A stretch of DNA of 58,236 bases, taken from contig JADGHL010000016.1 of NCBI GenBank assembly GCA_019686135.1, positions 1 to 58,236 on the forward strand. Direction: 5' to 3'. Shown one piece after another: positions 1 to 11,649 of the stretch. The stretch's first letter is position 1. Every line of letters begins with the position of its first letter. The DNA is from Myxococcaceae bacterium. Its GTDB lineage: Bacteria; Myxococcota; Myxococcia; Myxococcales; Myxococcaceae. The notes under the pieces are model-generated. The model had not been told where the DNA came from and did no database searches. It saw only the letters and a list, made by a program, of their open reading frames with translations. Position numbers and translations under genes: made by a program.

Positions 1-30
1 GGGTGCTTCGGGGGGCCACCCGTGGGGGAG

Positions 31-49
31 GTGACGGCACTTCCGTCAC
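31..49. repeat. Short perfect inverted repeat
   Basis: Seven-base arms GTGACGG and CCGTCAC are separated by five bases. There is no T-run on either side, so it is not an obvious intrinsic terminator. It could be an operator, or the end of a transcript entering from outside the window. I see no coding signal in the rest of positions 1-225. Confidence 0.3.
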
Positions 50-228
50 GCAACGGTTGGACACGCACGGCGCCTGCAGCCACGCCGCACACCCGCAACT
101 GCCTCGACCCGTCCCCGCCGCCATACCGCCTCCACCGTCCGACCAGACCGCTCCATCGGGCACGACGGCAGCACAGTTGTGCAGGCCGGCGGGCACGCGC
201 GAGCGGGACCGCGGACGGAAGGCGCAAG

Positions 229-258
229 AAAAAACGGCTCCGGGTCGCCCCGGAGCCG
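229..258 (-). terminator. Intrinsic terminator of nrdJ
   Basis: Read on the minus strand, a perfect 10-bp GC-rich stem (arms 258-249 and 244-235) closes a four-base loop and is followed at once by six T residues (234-229). It lies 33 bases past the nrdJ stop codon, where a Rho-independent terminator is expected. Confidence 0.9.
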
Positions 259-290
259 CTCCCTCTCCCGCTGCTGCTTCGACGAAGGTC

Positions 291-3077
<2,787 letters not shown>

Positions 3078-3294
3078 GGGTCCTCTCCCCTCCCGGTCAC
3101 GGGAACAGCTTCACTCTTTGTGCGTCAAAGGCGTGAAAATGGTGGGTGGCCTCGCGGGGGCGCGGGGCAGAAATGGCGTTATTCGCTTGACGATCGGGGG
3201 CTAGTCGGACTGCGCAGCCGCGGTGCAGATGTGGGTCGAAAGAGGTGCTGCGGTCGCCCGGATAGCCATGAACTCCCCCGCGAACGGGCGCGAC

Positions 3295-3323
3295 TTGTAA
3301 CGACAGTGCCATGGGCCTGTCAA
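3295..3323 (-). promoter_or_regulatory. Candidate nrdJ promoter (proximal)
   Basis: On the minus strand a perfect TTGACA (3323-3318) lies 17 bases before TTACAA (3300-3295). The -35 and spacing are ideal for a sigma-70 promoter and the -10 is weak. It would give a leader of about 215 bases before nrdJ. No cobalamin-riboswitch B12 box was recognised in that leader. Confidence 0.45.
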
Positions 3324-3324
3324 G

Positions 3325-3352
3325 AGGGTACGGACACAATCCCTTGTGTCAA
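3325..3352 (-). promoter_or_regulatory. Candidate nrdJ promoter (distal)
   Basis: A second perfect TTGACA (3352-3347) lies 16 bases before TACCCT (3330-3325) on the minus strand. Its spacer is almost filled by the palindrome at 3334-3349, so a repressor bound there would block this promoter. Confidence 0.45.
3334..3349. promoter_or_regulatory. Probable NrdR box
   Basis: The 16-base palindrome ACACAATCCCTTGTGT has the length and the ACAC...GTGT ends of NrdR operators, which control ribonucleotide reductase genes. It overlaps the distal promoter-like element. NrdR boxes usually occur in pairs about three helical turns apart. An imperfect palindrome at 3303-3320 (ACAG...CTGT ends), centred 30 bases away, could be the partner. 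The central bases differ from the AT-rich consensus. Confidence 0.5.
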
Positions 3353-3614
3353 ATTTCCAGTCCTCCCCCATATTTAGGGGTTCTCGGCGGGATTTTGCAG
3401 GCCTCTGAAAACCGCCCGGCAGGCCGATTTTCCGCCTCCGGAGCCCGCTTGTCCGTGTCAAACCCACACCCCGGGTGCGGTGCCGGGTCCGTCGCGCGAC
3501 CCTACATCACGCGTCACGTCAGAAGGGGCTGCAGTGGCCAAAACCTGAAACTTTGCTGATTGTGCGGGCGAATTCGCTTTTGCGGCCTGTGCGGAAAGCC
3601 CATAGGAGACGGGT

Positions 3615-3944
3615 ATGCCCCCGTACAAACGGCACGTTTTCATCTGCACCAACCGCCGGCCGGACAGCGATCCGCGGGGGTCCTGCGGGGCGAAGGGGTC
3701 CGAGGCGGTGCGCGAGGCCTTCAAGGTCGCGCTCAAGAAGCGGGGGCTGGGTAAGCAGATCCGCGCAAACGCGGCGGGGTGCCTGGACATGTGCGCCCAT
3801 GGCTGCTCGGTGGTCGTGTACCCGGAGGGCGTCTGGTACGGCCACGTCACCGAACAGGACGTCGAGGAGATCGTCGACCGCCACCTGGTGGGCGGCGAAC
3901 CGGTCGAGCGCCTGCGCATGAAGTTCCCCGGCGAGAAGAGTTGA
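3615..3944 (+). CDS. (2Fe-2S) ferredoxin, thioredoxin-like fold
   Basis: A 109-residue electron carrier of the thioredoxin-like 2Fe-2S ferredoxin family (Shethna/NuoE-like fold). Cluster ligands are visible as an N-terminal pair in FICTNRRP and RGSCG, and a C-terminal group in GCLDMCAHGC. The following VVVYPEGVWYGHVT strand and the DVEEIVDRH helix are typical of the family. The ATG follows TAGGAG with a seven-base spacer. Its redox partner is unknown. It is divergent from nrdJ, separated by about 540 bases, so any link to ribonucleotide reduction is only positional. The length is normal for the family. Confidence 0.85.
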   Translation: MPPYKRHVFICTNRRPDSDPRGSCGAKGSEAVREAFKVALKKRGLGKQIRANAAGCLDMCAHGCSVVVYPEGVWYGHVTEQDVEEIVDRHLVGGEPVERLRMKFPGEKS

Positions 3945-3968
3945 GCCCGCGTGGCTCAAGTCGCCCGC

Positions 3969-4118
3969 ATGAGCGAGGGACCGAGGGCGCTGCGCTTTCC
4001 GCCGGGGTTTCTGCGGGGCGTGTCCACCGCGGCGCACCGGGTGGAGGGCGAAGCGGAGGGTGCGTACGACTTCGTCGGCTTCAACTTCGGGTGGGCCCTT
4101 CGGTTCGAAATGAGGTGG
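3969..4118 (+). pseudogene. Remnant of a GH1 beta-glucosidase gene
   Basis: An ATG at 3969 opens a frame whose first 27 residues contain LRFPPGFLRGVSTAAHRVEG. This is close to the family-1 glycoside hydrolase N-terminal signature (FPxGFLWGxATAxHQxEG). It is joined directly to YDFVGFNF, which resembles the DFxGxNYY strand found in the last third of such enzymes. About 300 residues between them, including both catalytic glutamates, are missing, and the frame then runs into unrelated sequence. I read this as an in-frame internal deletion in a dead gene. It fills most of the interval between the ferredoxin gene and the barrel-thioredoxin gene. Confidence 0.55.
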
Positions 4119-4206
4119 AGCGGTTCGCGCCCGGCGCGCTGCCGCTCGTGTCGGCGCCCGCACTTCCAGAATGGAAGTGACGCCGCCGAACGGATATCAG
4201 CGGCCC

Positions 4207-4278
4207 ATGCGGTCTCTGATCTTCGCCGCCTTCGCGGTCGCGCTCCTCGCGCCCTCGGTCCTTCGCGCCGGCGCCTGA
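4207..4278 (+). other. Detached signal peptide ORF, in frame with the downstream gene
   Basis: The ATG at 4207 starts a 23-codon ORF with a good Sec signal peptide: MRSL, then a hydrophobic core IFAAFAVALLAPSVL, then an Ala-rich cleavage region. It ends at TGA 4276-4278, with another in-frame TGA at 4285-4287. It is in the same frame as the barrel-thioredoxin ORF that opens at 4330, which lacks any signal peptide although an outer-membrane barrel needs one. Either two stops have separated the gene from its export signal, or the sequence has compensating indels here. Confidence 0.55.
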
Positions 4279-4329
4279 GCGGGTTGAAGCAACCCCACGC
4301 TCCCGGTCGGGGGCGCTCAGGCAGACATC

Positions 4330-5616
4330 GTGGAGGCGGAGCACCTGCGGCTGGATCTGGCGCTCAGCGGGTCGCGAGCGGTCGCGTCGCACTTGTCCGA
4401 GTGCCCGGACATCGGCCCCATCTGCGAGGTCCGCGACGAGCCGCCGCAGTACCACCACACCACCCTCTGGATGACCGAGCTGCGGCTTTTGGCCGAATAC
4501 GGCCTGGGGCATGGCTGGGCGGTCCAGGGCCAGATCCCGCTGCGCCTCGTCGACACGCGGACACGGTTCACCGATCTCGACGGCGCGCCCCTGGCGCTCG
4601 ACTACGAGAGCATCCACCACCGCGACGAGACGCTGGTGCGCTTCGGCGACGTCCAGCTGTTCGCGCACGGCGCCACCCGCCTGGCCGGGTTCCAGCTCTC
4701 GGCGCGGCTCGGAGTGAACCTGCCGACGGGGATCGTGCACGAGGATCCGTATGAGCTCGGTCACGAGGGGAAGCCGCACCAGCACTTGCAGTTCGGGACC
4801 GGGACGTTCGATCCGATCCTCGGCGTCGATGCGTCGAGGCAGCTCGGGCCGTTCACGCTGGCCGCGTTCGCGCAGGGGCACGTGCCGCTCTACCAAGGGC
4901 CGCGCGGGTATCAGGCCGGTGGGCGCTTCTACGGCGGACTCTCCGCGAGCCTCGGCGGCTGGCTTCCGCAAGGGATGGTCGCCCGGTTCTCGGCGTCCGG
5001 GCTGCACGAGCTGGCGGAGCGCTGGCACGGCGTCGTTCCGACCGACGACGGCAACCAGGGCCGGACGGGTCTGTACGTCGGACCGGGGATCACCATCCCG
5101 TTCGCCCGGGATTGGAGCGCGGCGATCGACCTGCGCCTGCGCGCGTACGGCCACACCGTCAACGCTCAGCTCGATCTCCCGGTCGTCGTGGAGCTGAGCA
5201 TCGGCCGGTTGCTCCACCTCGAGGGCGGTGGCGCGGAAGGGCACGGGCGAGACGTCGGCGAGGTTGCGACGCCGATCCACGGCGACGTCGCCGACCTGGT
5301 CACCCACGGCGAGGCCGCGCCGCTGCCGGCGGCTTTGGGCAAGTGGACGGTGATCGACTTCTGGGCGGAGTGGTGCGAACCGTGCCGTGTCCTCGACCGC
5401 GAGCTTGGGGAGCTGGCAGCGTCTCGTCCGGACGTGGCGATCCGCCGGGTGAACATCGTCGACTTCGACTCGGCGATCGCAAAGCAGGAGCTCCCGGGCG
5501 TGGAGCAGATCCCGCATGTGAGGTTGATCGATCCGGCCGGGAGGGTCGTCTGGGAGGCCACCGGATCCCCCGACGAGTTGCTCGACGAGATCCGTGCGCG
5601 AATCGGCGCCCGATAG
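4330..5616 (+). CDS. Outer-membrane beta-barrel protein fused to a thioredoxin domain
   Basis: A 428-residue ORF from a GTG codon. Residues about 1-310 look like an outer-membrane beta-barrel: alternating polar and hydrophobic strands, LPTGIV, and repeated FGDVQLF and LxLRLRAYG patterns as in transporter/porin-like proteins of aerobic degraders. Residues about 330-428 are a thioredoxin domain with WCEPC at 348-352, the cis-Pro in QIPHVRLID, and the usual VIDFWAEWCEPC strand-helix start. A periplasmic or surface thiol-disulfide or cytochrome-maturation role is possible but unproven. I know of no standard family with this order of domains. The ORF as written has no signal peptide; a matching one sits upstream at 4207-4278 behind two stops, so the gene may be damaged. 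No clear Shine-Dalgarno sequence precedes 4330. Confidence 0.65.
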   Translation: MEAEHLRLDLALSGSRAVASHLSECPDIGPICEVRDEPPQYHHTTLWMTELRLLAEYGLGHGWAVQGQIPLRLVDTRTRFTDLDGAPLALDYESIHHRDETLVRFGDVQLFAHGATRLAGFQLSARLGVNLPTGIVHEDPYELGHEGKPHQHLQFGTGTFDPILGVDASRQLGPFTLAAFAQGHVPLYQGPRGYQAGGRFYGGLSASLGGWLPQGMVARFSASGLHELAERWHGVVPTDDGNQGRTGLYVGPGITIPFARDWSAAIDLRLRAYGHTVNAQLDLPVVVELSIGRLLHLEGGGAEGHGRDVGEVATPIHGDVADLVTHGEAAPLPAALGKWTVIDFWAEWCEPCRVLDRELGELAASRPDVAIRRVNIVDFDSAIAKQELPGVEQIPHVRLIDPAGRVVWEATGSPDELLDEIRARIGAR

Positions 5617-5796
5617 CCGAGTCGCGCCACCCTCGCGCGTCCAGCACCGCCCGCGTGGCAGCATCCTCGAACAACGCCTCCACCGCTGCGCGAGCCTCCG
5701 CATCGTCGAGCAACACCACGTCGCGGTTCCTGCTCGACGCGAGCGCGTCCGCCTCGGCGAGCCCGCGCAACAGCCCGTCCACGAGCTCATCCTTTC
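5617..5796 (-). pseudogene. Possible minus-strand gene remnant
   Basis: Read on the minus strand, about 60 codons have protein-like composition, including DELVDGLLRGLAEADAL, RDVVLLDDAEARAAVEALF and TRAVLDARGW: amphipathic helices with balanced Asp/Glu/Leu/Ala. Before it the frame is proline- and glycine-rich noise, and after it the frame runs antisense into the thioredoxin gene. I recognise no family. It may be the inside of a decayed gene. Confidence 0.25.
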
Positions 5797-6157
5797 CCCC
5801 CAGACAACCAACACCGCCCCACCCCGCACCCCCCCCCCGCGGGGCCGCCGCGCGGCGGCCGACGCACGGGAACGCCATCGAGGCGCGCCTTGGGGCAGGG
5901 TTCCGGGCTGCATGAAGGCGTGCCGGCACAGCTCCGCGGCCCGAATGCCTCAGCGAGCTGCTCGAAGCGATCGGCGCGCGAGTGGCGGTCGGTAGCCGGA
6001 GCGCCGCGAGCGAGGAACGCCTCGCGCCGCGGCTACGTACTCTCCTCGCGTGTTCCTCGTGGGATTGGCCGCCGGATCGGGCTCGTCGGACGTATGGCCG
6101 GCGCGCGAAGGGGCCAGATCGTCTTCGGGAACACGGGCCGCCACGCGCGTGCGGCGG
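5797..6157. other. Intergenic region without a recognised feature
   Basis: No gene, terminator or promoter could be supported. Several long frames are open because the DNA is GC-rich, but their translations are Arg/Pro/Ser-rich with no family motif. A plus-strand stretch near 5940-6045 (frame containing LSELLEAIGARVAVG) has mildly protein-like composition and could be more debris. Confidence 0.4.
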
Positions 6158-7648
6158 TCAGCTCCGAATCGTCCGCCCGATCTGCGCGCGGAACGCGGTG
6201 TGGAGCGCGTCTGCGACTTCGGTGGTGAGCAGCGGCAGCACGCCACCGCCGCCGACGATGTTGACTATCTGCGACACCGATCCCCGGCACACGCCGCCCC
6301 AGTCCGGGGCCCGGCCGCCCTGGACCGAACCGTACGCGGAGAAGTCCACGTACAGCGCCGCGGGGTGGACACCGTCCGGCGTGCACAACAGGTGCTCTTC
6401 GGGGACGTTGTCGACGAACTCCTGGACCACGAGGCCGCCGCCCACCGGGTCGTTCGCCGCGCGAGCGCACACGTCGCGCCAGTCGAGCGGAGCCCCATAC
6501 GCCGCGCGGACGCGCTCTTCGAATTGCGGCGTGCCCACCGCGCGGCCGACGAACACCGCCTTGCCGCCGTAGTCCCACGCACGCTTGAGGACGAAGCGCG
6601 CGGGATCGCTCGCCACCCATTGGACGAGATCGTCGATGCGTTCGCCGCGGGGGCCGAGGGTGGGGCCGGCGCGGAAGAGGCGCGTCCAGGGCACCAGCTC
6701 CCGGACCGTGGCCAACTCCTCGTCGCTCAGCTGCGCGAGCTTCGCCAGCTCCGGTTGCTGCGTGGCGAGCGACAGGCGGGCAAAGGTCGTCTTCACCTCC
6801 ACCTGCGCGGACGGCGGGTTCAGCAGCACCGTCTTCCACTTCCACCACGTCGCGAAGAAGTGCTCCACGAAGGGCGCCGGGGTCTCCTCCAGCCGGCGCG
6901 CGAACAGGTGGCGGTAGACCAGGTCCCACTTCTTCCCGCGCGCTTCGATCACCTCGTCGCCCGACAGCTCGTCCGGATGGACGACCTCCGCCTCCGTGCC
7001 GAAGTCGCAGAAGCGTGCGGCGAGGTAGCGCTGTTCGGTGATCTGCGCGTCGTTGCGCCGGCACAACAGGAGGATCCGGTTGGGCGTCGCGCCGCCGCGC
7101 TGCTGCGCGTAGCCCTCGAGAAGCGCGCGGTACAGCGCCAGCGCGTTGGAGCCGTTCCGGCCCGCGATCGAGGCGATGGCCGCGTCCTTCAGCCCGGCGT
7201 GGCGGCCCACGGCCTCGATGAAGGTCTGCGCCGCGATGTCGGAGTAGCCCTGCATCGCCGGGATGGTGGCGTTGACCTCCAGCGCGTACGGGACGCCGCC
7301 GGCGACGAAGTAGTCCACCCGGGTCGTGGCCAGCGCGTTCAGCCGATCGACCGTGGCCTCGGCCAGCCTGCGCTCGACGGGGCTCATCGCGCCCAGCAGC
7401 AGCTCGCGGTCCGGGCTCCTGAGGATCGCCCGGGCCATCTTGAACGCGGCGCGGGAGAGCAGGGTGGCGGCCTGCGCGCGCCGGGCGATCTCGGCCTTGG
7501 GGAGGATCACCGGCGTGGCGGTGACCGGGATGGCGCGGGTGCTGCCGTCCTTCTGGGTGACCGCCAGCCCGCGGGAGAGCGCGGCGTCTGCGAGTTTGGG
7601 CCCGAAGCGCGGCGCGTCGAGCCGGAGGATGTCGAGCAGAGGGTGCAC
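6158..7648 (-). CDS. ATP-grasp-like protein of unknown substrate
   Basis: About 496 residues. The C-terminal half has ATP-grasp features: VLKRAWDYGGKAVFVG (ATP-binding Lys and glycine loop), VVQEFVDN, and a terminal metal/phosphate segment around GGVCRGSVSQIVNIVGGGGV. The N-terminal half contains YALEVNATIPAMQGYSDIA. The order recalls circularly permuted ATP-grasp/glutathionylspermidine-synthase-like ligases, but I cannot name a subfamily. ATP-grasp enzymes join a carboxylate to an amine or thiol with ATP. The GTG at 7648 is chosen because AAGAAGG lies just upstream; a GTG at 7720 overlapping the previous gene's TGA would add 24 residues. It is the last gene of a minus-strand unit behind the TPP enzyme, so the two may act on one metabolite. 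Confidence 0.65.
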   Translation of the reverse strand: MHPLLDILRLDAPRFGPKLADAALSRGLAVTQKDGSTRAIPVTATPVILPKAEIARRAQAATLLSRAAFKMARAILRSPDRELLLGAMSPVERRLAEATVDRLNALATTRVDYFVAGGVPYALEVNATIPAMQGYSDIAAQTFIEAVGRHAGLKDAAIASIAGRNGSNALALYRALLEGYAQQRGGATPNRILLLCRRNDAQITEQRYLAARFCDFGTEAEVVHPDELSGDEVIEARGKKWDLVYRHLFARRLEETPAPFVEHFFATWWKWKTVLLNPPSAQVEVKTTFARLSLATQQPELAKLAQLSDEELATVRELVPWTRLFRAGPTLGPRGERIDDLVQWVASDPARFVLKRAWDYGGKAVFVGRAVGTPQFEERVRAAYGAPLDWRDVCARAANDPVGGGLVVQEFVDNVPEEHLLCTPDGVHPAALYVDFSAYGSVQGGRAPDWGGVCRGSVSQIVNIVGGGGVLPLLTTEVADALHTAFRAQIGRTIRS

Positions 7649-7716
7649 GGGCCCTTCTTTAGGCGGCAGGGGTGCCGCGCGAAAGTGAATCGACAGGCGG
7701 TAGCCCGGTGGGAGGG

Positions 7717-9498
7717 TCACATCGAGATGGAGCCCTTGCGGAAGTCGCTCTTCGAGATCATCACGTTCACGCACACCGGCTTGCCGGACTTCGCGATCGC
7801 CTTCGCCTCGTCGAGGACCGCATCGATCTCCGACGGCTTGTCGATCCGCAGGCCCTTGCCGCCGTAGCCCTCGGCGACGCGCTCGTAGGCAGTGCGCGCC
7901 AGCACCGTGCCCACGTCGTCCCCGAGGATCTCCACCTGATCGCGGGCGATCTGCGCCCAGGAGCCGTCGTTGCCCACGACGGCGATCGGCGCCAGCTGAT
8001 GGCGCGCCCAGGTGTCGAACTCCGCCAGCGAGTAGGCGGACGACCCGTCTCCGTACAGGAGCCACACCTCGCGCCCCGGGTACACCAGCGCCGCGCCGGT
8101 GGCGAAGCCGCCGCCCACTCCGAGCGTGCCGAACACGCCGGGGTCCAGCCAGGAGAGCGGCGCGCGCGGGCGGACCACGTAGGACCCGGTGGCCACGAAG
8201 TCGCCCCCGTCCACCACCAGCACCGCGTCGTCGGCCATCTTCTCCTCGAGCCGGAGGAAGAAGTGGATGGGGTCGATCAGATCCGACGTCGACCCGGCCG
8301 CCTGCTTCGCGATCTCCTCGTCCCGCTCCTTTTCGCGCGCGGTGAGCTTGTCGAACCACTCCTCGTTGCGTGGGCTGGACGCCACGCTGGCCAGCTGGAC
8401 GAGGAACTCGCCCGGGTGCGCCTTCACCGCCACGTCCGGCCGGCGGTTCTTGCGCAGATCCAGCGTGCTCAGGTTCACCGACACCAGCGTCGCCTTGCGG
8501 CCGATGGTGCGCCCGTAACCAAGCCGGAAGTCGAACGGGAACCCGGCGATGATCACCAGGTCCGCCTCCTTGAGCGCCTTGCTCCGGTGGTGGCGGAACT
8601 GCAGCGGGTTTCGCCGCCCGAGCAACCCGCGCGCGGTCCCGCCCAGGAAGGTGGGGATGCCCAGCTTCCGCACGGCGTCCGCCACCTTCTCGGGGTCGGT
8701 GCAGTTCACCAGCGCCTGGCTGCCCAGCACGAGCACCGGGCGCTTCGCGTTCGCCACCAGCCGGCCGACCGCCTTCACCTGCGCGGAGGCGCTCTTCACG
8801 GGCGGCGGAAAGCGCGCCGCCACCTCGGCGAGCGACGGTACCTTGAGCTCGCGGCGGGGCAGCTCGACCGGGAGGTGCGGCGCGTTGAACTGGCGGTAGA
8901 GGTGGCCCTCCAGGTACAGCTTCAACAGCCGCGCGCCGAGGTTGTCCGCGTCCTTCACGCCCGCATCCCGCAGGTACCAGTCGCGGACCGTCTTCTCGTC
9001 GTAGAGCAGGTCGATCGGCACCTCCACGAAGACCGGTCCAGGGACGCCGGACTTCGCCACCTCGAAGGCGCGCTCCACCGTGGGGCGCAGACTCGCGTGG
9101 GTCGTCACCCGCGTGGCCCACTTGGTGAGCGGCTTCATGAGCGAGAGCTGATCGATGTCCTGCAACGAACCCCGGCCCCTGAGGATGGTGGCGGTGGCGC
9201 CACCGAACAGGACGAGCGGGCTCTGCGCCATCTGCGCGTTCTTCACCGCGGTCACGGTGTTGGTGACGCCCGGCCCGGCGGTGACCGCGGCCACGCCCGG
9301 AACGCCGGTCATGCGCGCCACCGCGTCCGCGGCGAAGACGGCGTTCTTCTCGTCGCGCATGCCCACCACGCGGATCCCGCGCGCCTTCGCCTCCACCAGG
9401 ATCGGCGAGATGTGGCCGCCGCAGAGGGTGAAGAGGAAGCGGACCCCCCGCTCCCGAAGAACGTCCCCGATGACTGCTCCGCCACTCTTGCGCGCCAT
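7717..9498 (-). CDS. Thiamine diphosphate-dependent enzyme (acetolactate synthase/2-hydroxyacyl-CoA lyase-like)
   Basis: 593 residues, the normal length for the IlvB/oxalyl-CoA decarboxylase/HACL superfamily. The N-terminal pyrimidine-binding domain has the cofactor-activating Glu50 in [16 protein letters not shown] and the [10 protein letters not shown] loop. The middle domain has [13 protein letters not shown]. The C-terminal domain has the diphosphate motif GDGSSAYSL with downstream VVGNDGSW. The ATG at 9498 follows GGGAGG with good spacing; the frame is open further upstream but without support. It lies 65 bases after the histidine kinase stop and just before the ATP-grasp gene, so the three are probably co-transcribed. 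There is no small regulatory subunit gene nearby, and the sequence looks closer to HACL/ILVBL-like lyases than to anabolic acetolactate synthase. The substrate is unknown. Confidence 0.8.
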   Translation of the reverse strand: MARKSGGAVIGDVLRERGVRFLFTLCGGHISPILVEAKARGIRVVGMRDEKNAVFAADAVARMTGVPGVAAVTAGPGVTNTVTAVKNAQMAQSPLVLFGGATATILRGRGSLQDIDQLSLMKPLTKWATRVTTHASLRPTVERAFEVAKSGVPGPVFVEVPIDLLYDEKTVRDWYLRDAGVKDADNLGARLLKLYLEGHLYRQFNAPHLPVELPRRELKVPSLAEVAARFPPPVKSASAQVKAVGRLVANAKRPVLVLGSQALVNCTDPEKVADAVRKLGIPTFLGGTARGLLGRRNPLQFRHHRSKALKEADLVIIAGFPFDFRLGYGRTIGRKATLVSVNLSTLDLRKNRRPDVAVKAHPGEFLVQLASVASSPRNEEWFDKLTAREKERDEEIAKQAAGSTSDLIDPIHFFLRLEEKMADDAVLVVDGGDFVATGSYVVRPRAPLSWLDPGVFGTLGVGGGFATGAALVYPGREVWLLYGDGSSAYSLAEFDTWARHQLAPIAVVGNDGSWAQIARDQVEILGDDVGTVLARTAYERVAEGYGGKGLRIDKPSEIDAVLDEAKAIAKSGKPVCVNVMISKSDFRKGSISM

Positions 9499-9563
9499 GT
9501 GCGGGTTCCTCCCGGCGCGGACCATAGCCAGCGCACGCCGGGCGACAAGCGCGCACACGAGGC

Positions 9564-10976
9564 TCAGTGCGGCCGCGGCGCGCCGGTCTCCGAAGGCATC
9601 GCGGCGTAGCCATCCGCGGCGCTGTGGAGGATCACCGTGAAGGTGGACCCGCGCCCCGGCCCGCTGCGCAGCTCGATGCGGCCGCCGTGCGCGTCGACGA
9701 TCCGCTTCACCGTGGCGAGCCCGATCCCGGTGCCGGCGATGGTCTGTCCCGGCGGCCGGTAGAACGCTTCGAAGACGCGCTCGCGGTGCTCGGGGGCGAT
9801 CCCCGGCCCGGTGTCATGGATCGTCATCGTGACCCATTCGGGGCCGCCGTCGATCCGCACCTTCACCCGCCGCACCGGGTGCCCGGCCAGGTACTTGAGC
9901 GCGTTGTTGAGCAGATTGGCGAGCACCACGTGCAACAGCGCCGGGGCGCAGCGCACTTCGACCGGCCCGTGCACGGACACCTCCACCTCCGCGCCCACCT
10001 CCATCCGCAAGGGCTGGATCTCCTCGAGCACGCCCTCCAGCACCCTATGCGCGTTGCTCCGGGCGAGCGGGTCCGCCGGCTGCCCCGCGCGCGAGAACGC
10101 CAAAAGTCCCTCCATGGCCCGCAGCGTCCGCTGCAACGAGCTCTCCAGCCGGGCCACTGCCGCCGCCTCGCTGCCCAGTCGCTCGCCCGCGCGCTTGAGC
10201 CGCGAGGTCGCCAGCACCGCTGGCGCGAGCATGTTCTTGAGGTCGTGGCTGAGCCGCCCGGCGAACGCCTCCAAGTCCTGGTTCGCCTGCGCCACCCGCT
10301 CCACGTTTTCCTCCAGCTCCCGGCGCTGGCGGGCCTGGGTCCGCATTGCCCGGGTCAACAGGATGCCGAGCGCGAGCGCCGCCAGCGCGCTCAGGGCGGC
10401 GGCGGAGATCAGCACGGTGAGCGCCTCGCGGGCGTCGTCCTCCGAAGCCCGGATGGCGTCGCTCACCGCCTGCCGCTGGCGCCCCACCAGCGCTTCGATC
10501 GCCCCGTCCAGCGCCGCGCGCTCGGGCCCCACGTTCGCCTCGAACGCGTCCACCATCTCCGCGCTGGTCCGCGGCCCGTTGGTGTCGAGCTGGGAGGCGA
10601 GCGCGCTCCGGTAGGTGTGCTCGGCGGCGATCACCTGCTGCAGCAGTCTTCGGGTCTCCTCGTCCGTCACCTGGCGCTGCAGCGTGCGCAGGCTGCGGTC
10701 CAGCTCGCGCTGCACGCCCCGGATCGCCTCCCGCTCGCTGGGATCGCGCGTCAGCATCCACGTGCGGACCTCGCGCGCCTCGCGCTCCGCGTCGATGCGC
10801 AGCCGCTCCATCGCGTAGAGGTCGTTGCCGAGCTTGAAGATCACCTCGTCCTTGCTGGAGAGGGTCCGAAGGAGCATCACCGCGCCGAGCGTGGTGACGG
10901 CCACCAGCATGGCGGCCGAGGCGGCGAACGCGAACCAGACGACACGTTCGAACGTTCCCTGGCTGTTGCGATCCAT
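9564..10976 (-). CDS. Membrane-bound sensor histidine kinase
   Basis: 470 residues. Two membrane helices (about 12-36 and 186-208) flank a periplasmic helical sensor of about 145 residues, which resembles a CHASE3/four-helix bundle type. The H-box is LSHDLKN with His244. The ATPase domain (about 355-465) has NLLNNALKY (N box), HDTGPGIAP (G1) and [12 protein letters not shown] (G2). The C-terminal tail is short. The start at ATG 10976 gives a correct N-in topology; the longer open frame upstream is not supported. No response regulator is adjacent; the nearest is the single-domain receiver at 18002. It is the first gene of the minus-strand unit leading into the TPP enzyme and divergent from the isochorismatase-family gene. 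Confidence 0.85.
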   Translation of the reverse strand: MDRNSQGTFERVVWFAFAASAAMLVAVTTLGAVMLLRTLSSKDEVIFKLGNDLYAMERLRIDAEREAREVRTWMLTRDPSEREAIRGVQRELDRSLRTLQRQVTDEETRRLLQQVIAAEHTYRSALASQLDTNGPRTSAEMVDAFEANVGPERAALDGAIEALVGRQRQAVSDAIRASEDDAREALTVLISAAALSALAALALGILLTRAMRTQARQRRELEENVERVAQANQDLEAFAGRLSHDLKNMLAPAVLATSRLKRAGERLGSEAAAVARLESSLQRTLRAMEGLLAFSRAGQPADPLARSNAHRVLEGVLEEIQPLRMEVGAEVEVSVHGPVEVRCAPALLHVVLANLLNNALKYLAGHPVRRVKVRIDGGPEWVTMTIHDTGPGIAPEHRERVFEAFYRPPGQTIAGTGIGLATVKRIVDAHGGRIELRSGPGRGSTFTVILHSAADGYAAMPSETGAPRPH

Positions 10977-11060
10977 GTGAACCCCGCGCGACTGCCCTTT
11001 CAACCAGGGGGAGCGTTGCGGCAGTCTTCCCAGCCGACCGCGAGAGCGAAAGGGCCAAAG

Positions 11061-11612
11061 ATGAATTCGTTCAGACTCGACCGTCAGGACGCAGCCGTGT
11101 TGATCGTCGACATCCAGGAACGGCTGGCCGGAGCGATGGATTCGCAGAAGCTCGAGCGCGCCGTGAACCGCACCCTCGCGCTCATCCGGGGCGCCCGGAC
11201 GCTCGGCATCCCGGTCGTCTACACCGAGCAGTACCCGAAGGGGCTCGGCCCCACGCTGGACGTGCTCCGCGAGGCGATGGGCCCGGACGCGCCGCGGTTC
11301 GAGAAGGTCGCCTTCTCCAGCGTGTCGCCGGAGGTGCTGGCCGCCTTCCAGCACCGCAAGCAGATCCTCGTCGCCGGCATGGAGTCGCACATCTGCGTGT
11401 TCCAGACGATCCGCGACCTGCAGCAGAAGGGCTTCCTCGCGGTCCTGTGCCGGGACGCGGTGCTCTCGCGGACGGAGGAGGATCGGTTGGCGGGGATCGA
11501 CCTGGCGCGGGACTTCGGCGCGCTGGTGACCACGGTCGAGGGCGCGTTGTTCGATCTTCTGGGGCGGGCGGGGACGCCGGAGTTCAAGGCGATCTCCCAG
11601 GCGGTGAAGTAG
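11061..11612 (+). CDS. Isochorismatase-family cysteine hydrolase
   Basis: 183 residues, a cytoplasmic alpha/beta hydrolase of the isochorismatase/nicotinamidase-like superfamily. The presumed catalytic triad is Asp in VLIVDIQE, Lys in FEKVAFSS and Cys in GMESHICVFQT. The GMESHICV motif with a following cis-peptide region is characteristic. The substrate cannot be read from sequence; the closest resemblance is to YcaC-like hydrolases. The ATG is preceded by AAAGGGCCAAAG. It may be co-transcribed with folE, 37 bases downstream. Confidence 0.85.
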   Translation: MNSFRLDRQDAAVLIVDIQERLAGAMDSQKLERAVNRTLALIRGARTLGIPVVYTEQYPKGLGPTLDVLREAMGPDAPRFEKVAFSSVSPEVLAAFQHRKQILVAGMESHICVFQTIRDLQQKGFLAVLCRDAVLSRTEEDRLAGIDLARDFGALVTTVEGALFDLLGRAGTPEFKAISQAVK

Positions 11613-11649
11613 TGGCGGATCCTCGTTGCGCCCGGCGGCCGCCTCGGGG

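Noticed and set aside
3078-3294. Cobalamin riboswitch in the nrdJ leader
   Set aside because: The leader is long enough, but I could not find a B12-box-like sequence or a convincing fold by eye.
6158-9613. Single 1151-residue fusion protein
   Set aside because: Its upstream part is an out-of-frame shadow of the TPP enzyme; the real ATP-grasp-like protein starts at 7648 or 7720.
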